Source: Mytilisepta virgata
Lineage: Eukaryota; Mollusca; Bivalvia; Mytilida; Mytilidae
Assembly (NCBI GenBank): GCA_028015205.1
Contig: JAPWFG010000025.1
Span: 186,001-250,000 of the forward strand
DNA: 64,000 bases
Direction: 5' to 3'
The notes under the pieces are model-generated. The model was given only the letters and a program-made list of their open reading frames with translations. It ran no database searches and was not told the DNA's origin. The position numbers were made by a program, and so were the translations under genes. Of this stretch, positions 36,836 to 46,936 are shown piece after piece. The stretch's first letter is position 1. Each line of letters starts with the position of its first letter.

Positions 36836-38220
36836 TTCCGAAGACCCAATAGTCCGAAATTCCATTGGTGCGAAAGCTCAACAGTCAGAAAGTCCAATGG
36901 TCCGAAAGCCCTATACTCATTTGGCTCAAAAGTCATAAAAGTTGTCCGACTAAAACGGACTGCTTCCTCTCAAACTAAATTAAATGTGATGTGTTATGCG
37001 GAATCTGTTTAAATAGTATTGCTGAATTCTATAATCTAAAACTAAAAATCTAAATATGTGTAGGTTTTTGCTGATTTTTTTCCCAGAATATACAACTGCA
37101 CCAATTATCATGTAGTTCTGGACCACAACATTTTGAAATGGGACCACATAAAGACCGTTTGACCAAATGTTTGGTATTATTCATCCACAAAGTGTCAGGG
37201 TAATAGATTTTTCAAATTGTTTTTCAATGAATTTGCTATTATTATTAAAGGTAGCCATATTGGTTTAAGATGCAGACTTCCAGACGCAATTTTGAAATGA
37301 AATGAATCCTCAGTACGATTCCACCAAAGTCTGTTTTAAATTTTAAATTGCCTCAATATTATTAGTAGGAATAAAAAAATATCGTGATTTATTGAAACAG
37401 GCCTCATTGATTTAAACTAACTAGAAATTTATTTTTTAAAATGAAATTAAAGTCTATACAATCAAATATACGACTTAAGGACCCAAACGGCACTTGTAGT
37501 CCATACTTTAAATGTTAAACTGCTTGTCCAAATATATCGTATCGGATTTTACAGTAATTTCTAGACAGAACGTCAATACACGATTTTTACGGTCGTCATC
37601 ACGAATCGATTGCCGATACAAAGTTGCTATATCACAAATGATTCACTGAAAGTTCGGTTTCACATCCTTATGGGAATTGAGACTTCACCGGATTCTCAAT
37701 GTGACAGATCACCTGATGTCATTCGTGGTTTTAATTGGAGTACACATTGCTAGTGCTTAAGTTTCTTTGCTGTCTTGTTCTTATTCTGTTTAATTTATTA
37801 TATGGTTTTTTTCTTTCTTCTAGTTATACGTATGTATTCGTGGAATTTGTTTGTTATGCTCCATTCTTAAGAATTTGTCTTACGTTTGAATGTCCATTCT
37901 ACGGACTTTTTCCACTGGTTTTTCGCTTCGGTATTCTTTTGCCGATATTTAAGCAAAATAAAATGATATACCCGTACAATATAATTATCGTTAAACCGTG
38001 ATTTCTTGCACGACAAAAATTATTTACGGGCGAGATATAACAATCCGTAATATTAGTAATCTGAGAGGGAAGAAATAGAGCGGGTGTTGAAAATCTTAAA
38101 ATACGGACACAATTACACATTGAATATAATTTAGGTATATTTGCGGACTAACGATATTTCAGACCAATGGATTTCGGACCAGTGAATCTTTAGACCAATG
38201 GATCTTCGGATTATAGAACG
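36836..38220. repeat. Inverted minisatellite pair bracketing about 1.3 kb
   Basis: 36836-36915 has short degenerate units such as AAGTCCAATGGTCCGAAAG. 38145-38217 has the reverse sense (CCAATGGATTTCGGACCAGT). The pair may mark the ends of one fold-back element. Confidence 0.45.
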
Positions 38221-38392
38221 GACCTCTAGTATACATCTATATCCTTTAGAAACTTCAATTTTATTAAAACGACGTTACATTCATTCATGTGTATCATGTA
38301 AAAGGTAAGAAAGGGAAAACATCTTTAACGCAAATCCACAAAAATATGAAAAAGGTGAAAAAACATCAAATTAACAATAAAAATGGTTATAC

Positions 38393-38533
38393 CTGTGGTA
38401 CAGCTGTAACCAATCCATCCTGGTTTACAGCCTCCGTTGACACATATTCCTGTCACATGATCACAAGGTGGGGAGTTACAATTTCCAGAACATTCTCGTA
38501 CACATTGACTTCCATATTTTCCATTTTCACATT
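38393..38533 (-). CDS. RPTP exon 5: EGF-like module
   Basis: 141 bp, phase 1-1, 46 codons. The cysteine pattern starts CENGKYGSQCVRECSGNC and ends GCKPGWIGYSC. The donor is GTATAA and the acceptor TTTCAG. Only 134 bp of intron separates it from exon 4, the shortest intron in the ectodomain part. Confidence 0.85.
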
Positions 38534-38667
38534 CTGAAATCATTTAAATAACTCAATGTCATAATACAATACTTGATTATGCATTATTAGAGAAGAATAC
38601 ATCTAAGGTAAATTTATATTAAAATAGGAAAAGAAGAAACTGATAAACCTTTCCAATTAAATAACAC

Positions 38668-38802
38668 CTGTTTCACATTTTGTTCCCTTATATCCATCTG
38701 TACAACCATGTATACAATCTCCTGTGTCTAGGTCACAGGGTCCTCCACAATGCTCTGGACATAACATGCTACAGTTTTTCCCAAACCATCCACTTTTGCA
38801 AC
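38668..38802 (-). CDS. RPTP exon 4: EGF-like module
   Basis: 135 bp, phase 1-1, 44 codons. It begins CKSGWFGKNCSMLCPEHCGG and ends GCTDGYKGTKCET, an eight-cysteine laminin/MEGF-type EGF repeat. The donor GTGTTA is the weakest in the gene; an experimentally different donor a few bases away is possible. Confidence 0.8.
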
Positions 38803-39347
38803 CTGAAATTTGGTTATGCCTTATTATTTTAAAGATATGTGTTTAAGGGATTTGTTTTAAATATTGGCTATTAGAGCACTAGCTAGTTTCAAGGTTAAAA
38901 CGAGCAAATTCTGATCCTGCTATCTAAATTATGTACATATACCTTCCAGTATTATTGTGCAGTTCTAACAAGCTGTCATCTTGTTGGTACTCGTACTATA
39001 TTTTTTATAGTGTGTTTTATACACCAGAGTGTCAGGATAGTATTCTGTGCCTGAACCACGCCAGACTATACTGCCTGTCTGTTGTGTTAATATTTTGTAC
39101 TCGTTTAAGGTATGTGTTGTCCAGAGTTCTGTAAACTAGGTTGATTTTATTGATTGGTATGTCATTGTTGATCTTTCATGTTATCCAATTTGTTGTTTAT
39201 TTGTATTTGTTTTAGCTTAAACGTTCAAAGCTTGTATGTAGATGTAACCTTTAGCTAAGTTTGGATTCCTGTTTGTTTTAATTGTTTTGGATTTTAACGG
39301 TTGTGCTTATTAATTCATCATTTTATCTTTAACCGGTTTCCCAACAC

Positions 39348-39408
39348 TTTGATGACGTGCACTGCTGATGAGTTGTCAGTCAACGAAATGGCCATACAGC
39401 GCATCAAA
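39348..39408 (+). ncRNA. Type I hammerhead ribozyme, intact core
   Basis: Stem I outer arm TTTGATG (39348-39354) pairs with CATCAAA (39402-39408), and inner CTG (39362-39364) with CAG (39397-39399), across an internal loop ACGTGCA/CG. The core is CTGATGA (39365-39371), stem II GTTG-TCAGT-CAAC, GAAA (39385-39388). Stem III is the loopless palindrome ATGGCCAT and the cleavage triplet is AUA (39394-39396). A very short stem III is known for Penelope-associated hammerheads, which tend to act as dimers. It lies in the intron between exons 4 and 3. Confidence 0.75.
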
Positions 39409-40819
39409 TTTATTTCGTTATTTTGTGATACATTTTATTATAACCTATAACTATATCATAAAGTAAACATTTTTATGATTAAAGGAGAAAACACAGACAA
39501 AATTATATCGGTTCAAATTCAATCGTTTGCTGCGCATTAGAATATTCTAGTACACCTACATTGTCAATTCTATGTACAATGTGGAATTTTCAAACGATCC
39601 AAACTATTTACTATCGCACACAATGAACATATTTATTGGCATTGTTAGATACTTTATATGTTTATATTTTCCGGAGAACCTTTAGATGGGCAATATCTCT
39701 TGATAGAATTTTCGGAGTGCATTAAAAACAGTTCGTTTTATGGGTGTATCAATTATTTCCAGAGAATGGTATGTATCATCTGACCATTCCAATAGCCGAT
39801 TAATCTAGTGTATTTGCGGAAAATTACGTGCGGTTAATGTGCTTACTTTCATTTGTGATAAGATCGCAACATGTTAAGAGTGAATAAAATTTCATTCAGA
39901 TAAATTAGATTTAGAACTCATCTTAAAACATTGTCGAAACAATATTCCTTACACAATCAGGTAAATATGATATACAGTATACATGTACTCCATTTACAAT
40001 TTCAGCGGAGTTGTCAAAATTCTACTTTCTAAATAGAGATTCTGTGGAACATTTTTGTTTTATTTCATATCGTATTCTCTGCGTTTGGTGGATTTTAGGT
40101 TATAACAGAAATAGTTATATTTATAAAGAAATAGTGGATAATAAGTTATTTGTAACTGCAAAATTTTAGTGATTACATTCAAAACTGTCTTAAATGTACG
40201 TATGATTAATTAATCATTTTTGAACTCGTATATATTCTTAGTTTAAATTATTGGTTTAATTCAAACTTTTATTTGTTTTATTTTGATGTTGTTTTGCAAT
40301 TCTGAAGACGTTTACCTAAATTTAGTTTGTACTGTAAAGTTAATTTATAGACGGTTCAACATTAATTTAGCTCAAACGTTGGTTATTATCTGAATTGTTA
40401 CCAGCAGATTTGGATGCATGTCAGTTCATATTAAGACAAAATCTAATAATATGTGAAACTATTCCGTATCTTTTAATATCATTGTGATAGAAATTCCTTA
40501 AATTTGCAAAACACGTTTATCGAAAAGATTTACATTTGAACAACGCGAATATGAATTGCAATTGCTGTTCCTTTTTAGACATTACTATGGATATCTAAAA
40601 TGGAGAGATACTTACTAAATGTTATGATAAAATGGACGACTTTATTTTTCGGATTTTTCTTCCTTGACGGAGACGCGCATGTGGCACCATCATATTCAGT
40701 GTACATATCACAGCTTCTGCGTTTAGCACGTATTTACTTACGGTTACAAGATTTACACGACTACATTGTATTTACGTCATGACGGGAATATAGATTCAAC
40801 AAACTGCTTAATGTTTTTA

Positions 40820-41135
40820 TTTCTACCACTGAGTCGATGCCACTGCTAGTTGTCTGAAAATTCCTGAGTGTATCCCCAACTCAGTTGTTAGTATTTCAAT
40901 CCCAGCCCAGAATCGATACTTACTGTTACAAAATTATGATTTTTTTGAAAATTAAGGAGTATCTCCTTCGTGCAAAGCTCTGTCTTTAGATTGTCTTGGC
41001 TTTATCCCTTTTGGTTATTTTGGCATTTTTTAATTTCCTCTTAAACTTTTTTTTATTATTGTTGTTTTGGTTTTCAACATTTGGTCGACGAGATGTGCAG
41101 ATCTTGTGCAAATTGGTATCAATGAATTTTATTTA
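40820..41135 (+). repeat. Retroelement end with truncated hammerhead
   Basis: Contains 'ccactgagtcgatgccactgc' and, near 41092, GTCGACGAGATGTGCAGATC. This resembles the 3' part of a hammerhead (stem II, GAAA changed to GAGA, stem III) with the CTGATGA box missing. Related phrases occur at 36360-36450. Confidence 0.45.
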
Positions 41136-41699
41136 AAAAGATTTATAGTACATATAAACATATTTTATCTAAATACCCGGCTTCCACAAAATCACTCATC
41201 GTAAATGGGTTTCCCATCCTAGTTTCTGTTTTAATATTGGGAATAAATGCAAGAGTCTCCCTAGTAGCCCACAAAAACGTTGTTGTCACTTAAGATCTTA
41301 ATCGGCCATTTCAGACTTGAAATAATCTTGATTGACTTGATTTTTTAGTTAATTGTATTTCAAACAAAATCAAGATAACAAGACAACATATAATGCCTTG
41401 CCTGATGAAGACCAGTTCATGACATTTGTGAAGAAATTGTGCAATTCGTAACTTTACTTGTGCTAACTTGACAGGCTCCAATTTTTAGGCACCATGTCTT
41501 AATTTGACCCTGTTATCTTTAGTCTGTTAAAAAATATGGTGATGCAGATAATCAAGATGAAATCAAAACAAACAAGACTAAAATGGCCGTTCAAGATCAA
41601 AGTGTGTTACTAGTGACAATAAGGGCTACAAGTACCATATTATGTGCAATTCTGCTGACCTCTCACGAATACTGCCGATTTATATTGAACTCTGTAATT

Positions 41700-41973
41700 G
41701 TGTTTTCAGTCTATTCGAAATAACCTCAATGCACATGATGCACACTCTCAGGTTATTTAGTGTGCACCGCGTGATTGAGGTTATTTCTTCATAGACTGAA
41801 GAACAATTACAGTCAATCCTTATTATTTAATTCAAACTGTTGTTTTGAAGTCTAAAACGTGGAGATTCCCTTTACTGACGTCATAGAAGAGTAGAAAATT
41901 TAGATTATGATATGATAGACGAAAAAAAATTGACGAATCAATTGAAGCGTTACATCTAATATTAAATTATTTC
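41700..41973 (-). mobile_element. Fold-back MITE, copy B (opposite orientation to copy A)
   Basis: Arms at 41705-41730 (TTCAGTCTATTCGAAATAAC onward) and 41774-41800 pair at nearly every base around a 43-base loop. The flank 41820-41973 is the reverse complement of the copy A flank. Confidence 0.62.
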
Positions 41974-43468
41974 GACATGTTTTCATGTTTGGTCATTCGT
42001 TTCCACATTCGTTCTATTGATAATTGTTCAGTTATTAAATGACGAACGCGTATGGTGTAGTTATTATACCGCAGATGAATGAAGTTATCAATAAACTACT
42101 TTCACCTCTAATTATTGAAATAACGGGTGGTTTTGACATTTGTAATATAAATAATGAGAAGGTAAGAAAATATGTTTACACAATACGGACTAAACATGGA
42201 ACAATTATATAAGAACACTTTATTTCATACTTGAATAAAACATAGAATCATAAGTTTGGTTGAGGTTTTAAAACGGACACTTTTGATATAGGTACAACAA
42301 GCCCATAACAAGAAATCTTTTATTTTGAACGGAAGTAAAGTATTTCGGTTTACTGTTGAATATTGTTTTAATTTATTACAGTAAATTTCTACCAATAAAT
42401 GATTATCGTTATAGGGAAAAACAAGTTTTAGTAACAGCAAGTACATATATATAAAAGGAATATCATTTTTTTTTCACCCACTGCCTTACAATAAACAAAT
42501 ATATCGCCCTCCAAAAATGGCAGAGGTGCTCTGTCCAAGGAGTAAGAAAAGTTATTCAACCCCTACCATAACCGTGCTTGTACGGGTAGTTACCTAGTGA
42601 ATAACTAAATGAAAAAAAAATGGATAATAAACAAAACAAAAAATTAACAAGAGAGCACTCAGTCTAGCAATGTGAACTTTCACTAAAACCCTGGAACGAC
42701 ATCAGGTGATCCTGAAGGTTAAGCATGTTCTCCTCCACTAACGGCTTTCGTCACCTTACCGGCGAAGTGTCAAGTCTGATGAGGTGTCAGTTCCAGAAAG
42801 ACTTGAAATCTAACTATCACTTTGGAGTGATGAAATTAACATAGACTGAACATAGCCCTGTCTTAGAAGTTAATATGACAACATAACACCTTGCCGAGAA
42901 AGTCGCCGCATAAATTACATGCGTGACAGTAACGAATCAACTGTGAAATGTACAGTCCATAGGCTGGAGACCTTGGTTTTGTTACTGCAAAGAAATGGAA
43001 ATTATGTACCGCCCACTATAATTGTCCAGTTCTATCAAGCGGCCACTTTGTTAATACTCATTACTCATACTGAATAGGTTTTTATAGTGTCATTTATAAA
43101 CCAGGGTGTCAGGATAGATATCTGGGAGGTTTTGGGTACCACGCACCATTTTAGTGTTCAGTCCGTTTGGGTTGCTTTGGTGAATGGATATGTCATTGTT
43201 GACCTTTCCTATTATAATTTTTATTTCTTATAAATAATATTATTATTCTTGGTTTAGGTTAGCAATAAAAAAAAATTAAGACATACTACATACTCAGTTC
43301 AAGAAAAGGAGTAAATATAGCTATTTTGAAGACAGGAAAGATATAGTCTGCTTTTTTATGTCAATTCAAACATATGTGACATAAATGTTTTAAGATAAAA
43401 CATTAAAGTATCAAACGAATCAGTTTAAATAAATTAAATACATGTATATGTACTTCCACAATACTTAC

Positions 43469-43654
43469 CAATAACTTCAATTTCGCAAATCTGAAGTGTA
43501 TTGCGAGGCGGTAAAATGCGCACGTATCTGCAGATCGTTTTGTTGACAGGAATGTCGTGGCTAGGCAGTTGGCCATTGTATAGCAAAATGCCGTTTGAAT
43601 TTGATACGTTCGTGCAATAAATTGAATATGGTGTCTGTTGATTCTTTATCGTAT
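43469..43654 (-). CDS. RPTP exon 3: C-terminal half of fucolectin/F5-8C-like domain
   Basis: 186 bp, phase 1-1. It ends CRYVRILPPRNTLQICEIEV, matching the C-terminal strand of F5/8C/FTP domains (C-R-Y-V-R-I..L-x-I-C-E-I-E-V). The domain is therefore split by a 2.7-kb intron that holds a fold-back repeat. Two cysteines (in IYCTN and TICRY) could form the domain disulfide. Confidence 0.82.
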
Positions 43655-43737
43655 CTACAATAAATTCGTAAATATATATTCACTATTGTATTGAAATGGT
43701 ACAACTGTAAGGACGTTGAAATGGATCGATAGCGGTA

Positions 43738-44050
43738 ATTAACACAGCAATACATATAGGATAACTAATTCAAGGATTTGAATATCGCAAATATTCCACG
43801 AGTGACCGAAACACACCTTAATTCACGAATGCACGCAGTGCATGGGTGAATTATTAGTGTTTTCCGGTCACGAGTTACCACAGCAATAATTATAGAATAA
43901 CTAATTCAAGGATTTGAATATCGCAAATATTCCACGAGTGACCGAAACACACCTTAATTCACGAATGCGCGCGGTGCATGAGTGAATTATTAGTGTTTTC
44001 CGGTCACGAGCTGTATATTTTCGATATTCACATTCTTGAATTAGTTATAC
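43738..44050. mobile_element. Fold-back element with internal 136-bp tandem duplication
   Basis: The outer arms are ATAACTAATTCAAG (43761) and CTTGAATTAGTTAT (ending about 44048). The unit 'ataactaattcaaggatttg' recurs at 43897, 136 bp on. Inside each unit the segments GAGTGACCGAAACAC and GTGTTTTCCGGTCACGAG form a second hairpin. It sits about 85 bp upstream of RPTP exon 3 in gene orientation. Confidence 0.7.
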
Positions 44051-45594
44051 TGTTTATTACATTGATAAAAAAAAATGCTTCAAAGGTGTCATATTTTGGA
44101 AATTACGATAAGTCACCATCATCAATGTAATAATCGTCGATAATGGTATAGTAACTTTTTACATCAAAACCATACAAAACGACATCGTACAGTTTACAAA
44201 AATATATTATGGGTGTGTGTGTGATGGTGTGACTGATTGTGTGAATAATGTATATTTCTATAACACATAATATGTATTTCTTCATCACGTCCTATTATAA
44301 TTGGGTAAACTACTGAGACAGTCAACGAGATATGATTCTTTTTAATAGAACTTTACTCAATATATTTAGCTATATCTATAACATGTAATAAATAATATAT
44401 CCACTATCCATTCAGCGACAAATTTTACATTCACCTTTTTAAAATTTTAATAATTTTTTAAAGGTTAACGTGTTAAACTGCATATACCAAGAGTGCCCTC
44501 TGATAAATATTTCCAAAATCTAAACAGGCAAATTTAATCTGTCCTTGGACATTAAACAATACAAAAACAAAAATATATTTTTTTAAATACAACCTTTAAG
44601 CAAAATTTTGCTTTGATAAATTCTTTAAAAAAATAAAACACATCAACGCCATCAGAATTATATACCATGATTTCGGAACTACTTACCCTTCCGGGGCACC
44701 TCAGTTCACTTTTGGTTTTTATAGGAATTCCTTATGTTCATTGTTTAAGTTTTCAGTATCAATTTGTTGTTCTTGTGGTTGTATATTTGTCTTCTCGGGT
44801 TTGTCTGTAAAGTTTTGGGTTTTTTGGTTTGCTTCTTAGGTATAATTGTCCTCTTTATATAGCTAGTTACGTTAAATTTGCTGTGTAAAAGCCAATCTCG
44901 TTATAATTGTTTATCAAAGTAAAAATGTATATGGCTTTGAAAGATACATTTTGGAGGGAGAAGTGTCTGTTACTTCTTTGTGTAAAAATATTAGGTCAGT
45001 CTTGAGTCCAAAACCTATACTATTTTGATATAATTCTCTTAAAATGTTCAATGGCACTCGTACACGTTAGTATTTAGTCTTTTGTTGATTGGTTCTATAT
45101 TACCGTCACTTTATTGATATTTATAATCATAAGTTAAGTTTTATTATTCATTTCGTTACACCAAGAAGTCATGATAAACAAGAGAAAGGGTAGGGGCTAT
45201 TCAACCACACAACCTACAAGTGACTATAACATTAGGCAAATTTTTACTCTTTATTGTGTGTGTTTTGATTTTGTTCATTTCATCGGGTTTTTTTTGGGGT
45301 TTTTTTTGGGTTTTTTTAGAGAGTTACGATGGTTTTCATTTTATTGATCTCGCTATGCTTATCGCACCTATCTTTGAAAAAAAAGAGTTATTAGCTAAAT
45401 ACTTTTTTTTTATTTTGGTGCATTTTGGTATAAACGGTTAAAAGAATCGTTTTCAATAATTCTATATGTAGGATCGTATCAGTCATAAATTTTATTGGAT
45501 CTAGGTTTTTGAAACAAGAAATGACACAAAGTAGACTTCATACACAGAGATAATTCAAAATGGTAAATTAATAATCACATATATTACAAAATAC

Positions 45595-45665
45595 CGAAAT
45601 AAATTTGATGCAATGTATGGCTATTTTGTTGACTGACAACTCATCAGCAGGGTCCGAAATGATCA
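45595..45665 (-). ncRNA. Degenerate hammerhead ribozyme motif
   Basis: Reverse strand: CCCTG-CTGATGA-GTTGTCAGTCAAC-AAAA-TAGCCATA-CATTGCATCAAA. The GAAA box has mutated to AAAA, so it is likely dead. Otherwise it is the same family as 39348. Confidence 0.55.
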
Positions 45666-46337
45666 TTCCCTTAAGACAACCAAGCATCCTTTTCATAACA
45701 AAAGTTTGAGCTGAATTCAGAGTGTAGTGTTTGCACAGGTAAAGTAGCTCTTGGATTTATCGTATTTAAGTGGGAGGTTTGACATGCCGTAAAGCCTGGT
45801 TAAACCTAACACTTTCATTTGAAATGCCTGTACCAAGTCAGGATTACTGTTTTCCAGTTGTTCTGGATGTTTGCTAGTCTTTCGGCCTAGTCATTGTTTT
45901 TGGATTTTGATTATGACATTGCCCTTGGAGTTCCATGTTTTTTTATGTCAAATAATACAGGTACTTGTTAATTCAAAATTATAATCGAAAAAATGGAATC
46001 ATCCCTTTTCAATCATATCCATTGTGTTTCCTTTATCTTTGTTCAGCTGTCAATGAGGCTTCTTATAACGCTAGTTACATCAATATTGACGAATCAGAAA
46101 ATATCCAAAACACTTCTCAGACTCGTAAAGATTTATTTCTATTTACGTATTTGAAAACTTGGTTTGTATGGGTGTATAAAATCGGTTTATAAAACAAAGT
46201 GTTATTGCATTTATCATATGATACTATTTTGACTGTATTCTATATTATCCTCCATTATGATATTTATTATCAATGTAACTATCTACATGTACAAACAAAT
46301 AACAATAAAAATTAGTAAAATAATTTATTTTACTTAC

Positions 46338-46520
46338 CGATAATGTTTAAATACACAGCCTTTATAATACCGTTAAGTCCAAGATCAACTTCAATCCATG
46401 AGTTTGATGCAGTAAACTTAGCACAGGATGTAGGAAGACGATTACCATCTACAATTGAGGGGATAACTTGGTCCGGTTGACCTTTTACAGCGTTCCTATT
46501 TAATGCAATATTTTTATACT
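46338..46520 (-). CDS. RPTP exon 2: N-terminal half of fucolectin/F5-8C-like domain
   Basis: 183 bp, phase 1-1. It contains YKNIALNRNAVKGQP, then IVDGN, then SWIEVDLGLNG. These are the hallmarks of eel-fucolectin tachylectin-pentraxin (FTP) and F5/8 type C domains: N-A-x-N at the start, a VDGN calcium/sugar-loop motif, and W-x-x-VDLG. The acceptor follows a polypyrimidine run (TTTTTTTTCAG) and the donor is GTAAGT. Confidence 0.82.
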
Positions 46521-46738
46521 CTGAAAAAAAAGAAATAAATAATTTTTAAAAGAAGCATCAACTGAAAAAAACAGCTAAGTTTAATTTCCAAATGTAGATC
46601 ATTTGCAATGAATTACTTCTGTTATAGTAATATAAACTGCTGGAAAATAATCCACAATCAGTCTAAAGCTATCCAACATATTGATAAGAAGCTGGATTGT
46701 ACGTTTGATACAAACTGAAACAATAAAAGTATACTTAC

Positions 46739-46936
46739 TTTTGTCGCAATATTTTCCATTATGTCCATTTTTACATCCTGTAGTGCAGGTTCCGTCGTCA
46801 CTACAGCTATTGTCCAGACAGAATCCAGAACCACATCCAAAAACACATGAACCATTTCCAGGGAAACAGTGCTTACCAATACACTTTGATGGGCATAACA
46901 TTGAACAGTTTACTCCATACTTAGTCAAAGGACACC
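46739..46936 (-). CDS. RPTP exon 1 (first recognised): double EGF-like/cysteine-rich module
   Basis: 198 bp, phase 1-1, 65 codons. It opens CPLTKYGVNCSMLCPSKC and closes GCKNGHNGKYCDK, with 14 cysteines in the spacing of scavenger-receptor class F/MEGF-type EGF repeats. It is longer than the later EGF exons (43-47 codons) and has an extra cysteine-rich insert (CGSGFCLDNSC). The acceptor is CTGCAG and the donor GTAAGT. The incoming phase of 1 fits an upstream signal-peptide exon, which I could not find. Confidence 0.85.

Larger units (their letters stand above)
8144..46936 (-). other. Gene span: receptor-type tyrosine phosphatase with EGF-like and fucolectin-like ectodomain (5' end missing)
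   Basis: Twenty-seven minus-strand exons (listed separately) join in one frame to 1,153 codons including the stop, plus two leading bases. The order is EGF/cysteine-rich module, fucolectin/F5-8C-like module (two exons), six EGF-like modules, acidic stalk, transmembrane helix, juxtamembrane region, PTP domain D1, PTP domain D2, tail. By family knowledge this is a single-pass plasma-membrane receptor that dephosphorylates phosphotyrosine in the cytoplasm through D1. The ligand is unknown; a fucolectin-like domain suggests glycan binding (inference). Every junction has GT..AG borders and compatible phase, and the summed length divides exactly, which strongly supports the model. No signal peptide was found between 46937 and 64000, so at least one 5' exon is absent or unrecognised. 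The arrangement resembles vertebrate RPTP alpha/epsilon in its cytoplasmic half, but the ectodomain does not match any standard vertebrate RPTP. Confidence 0.9.
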
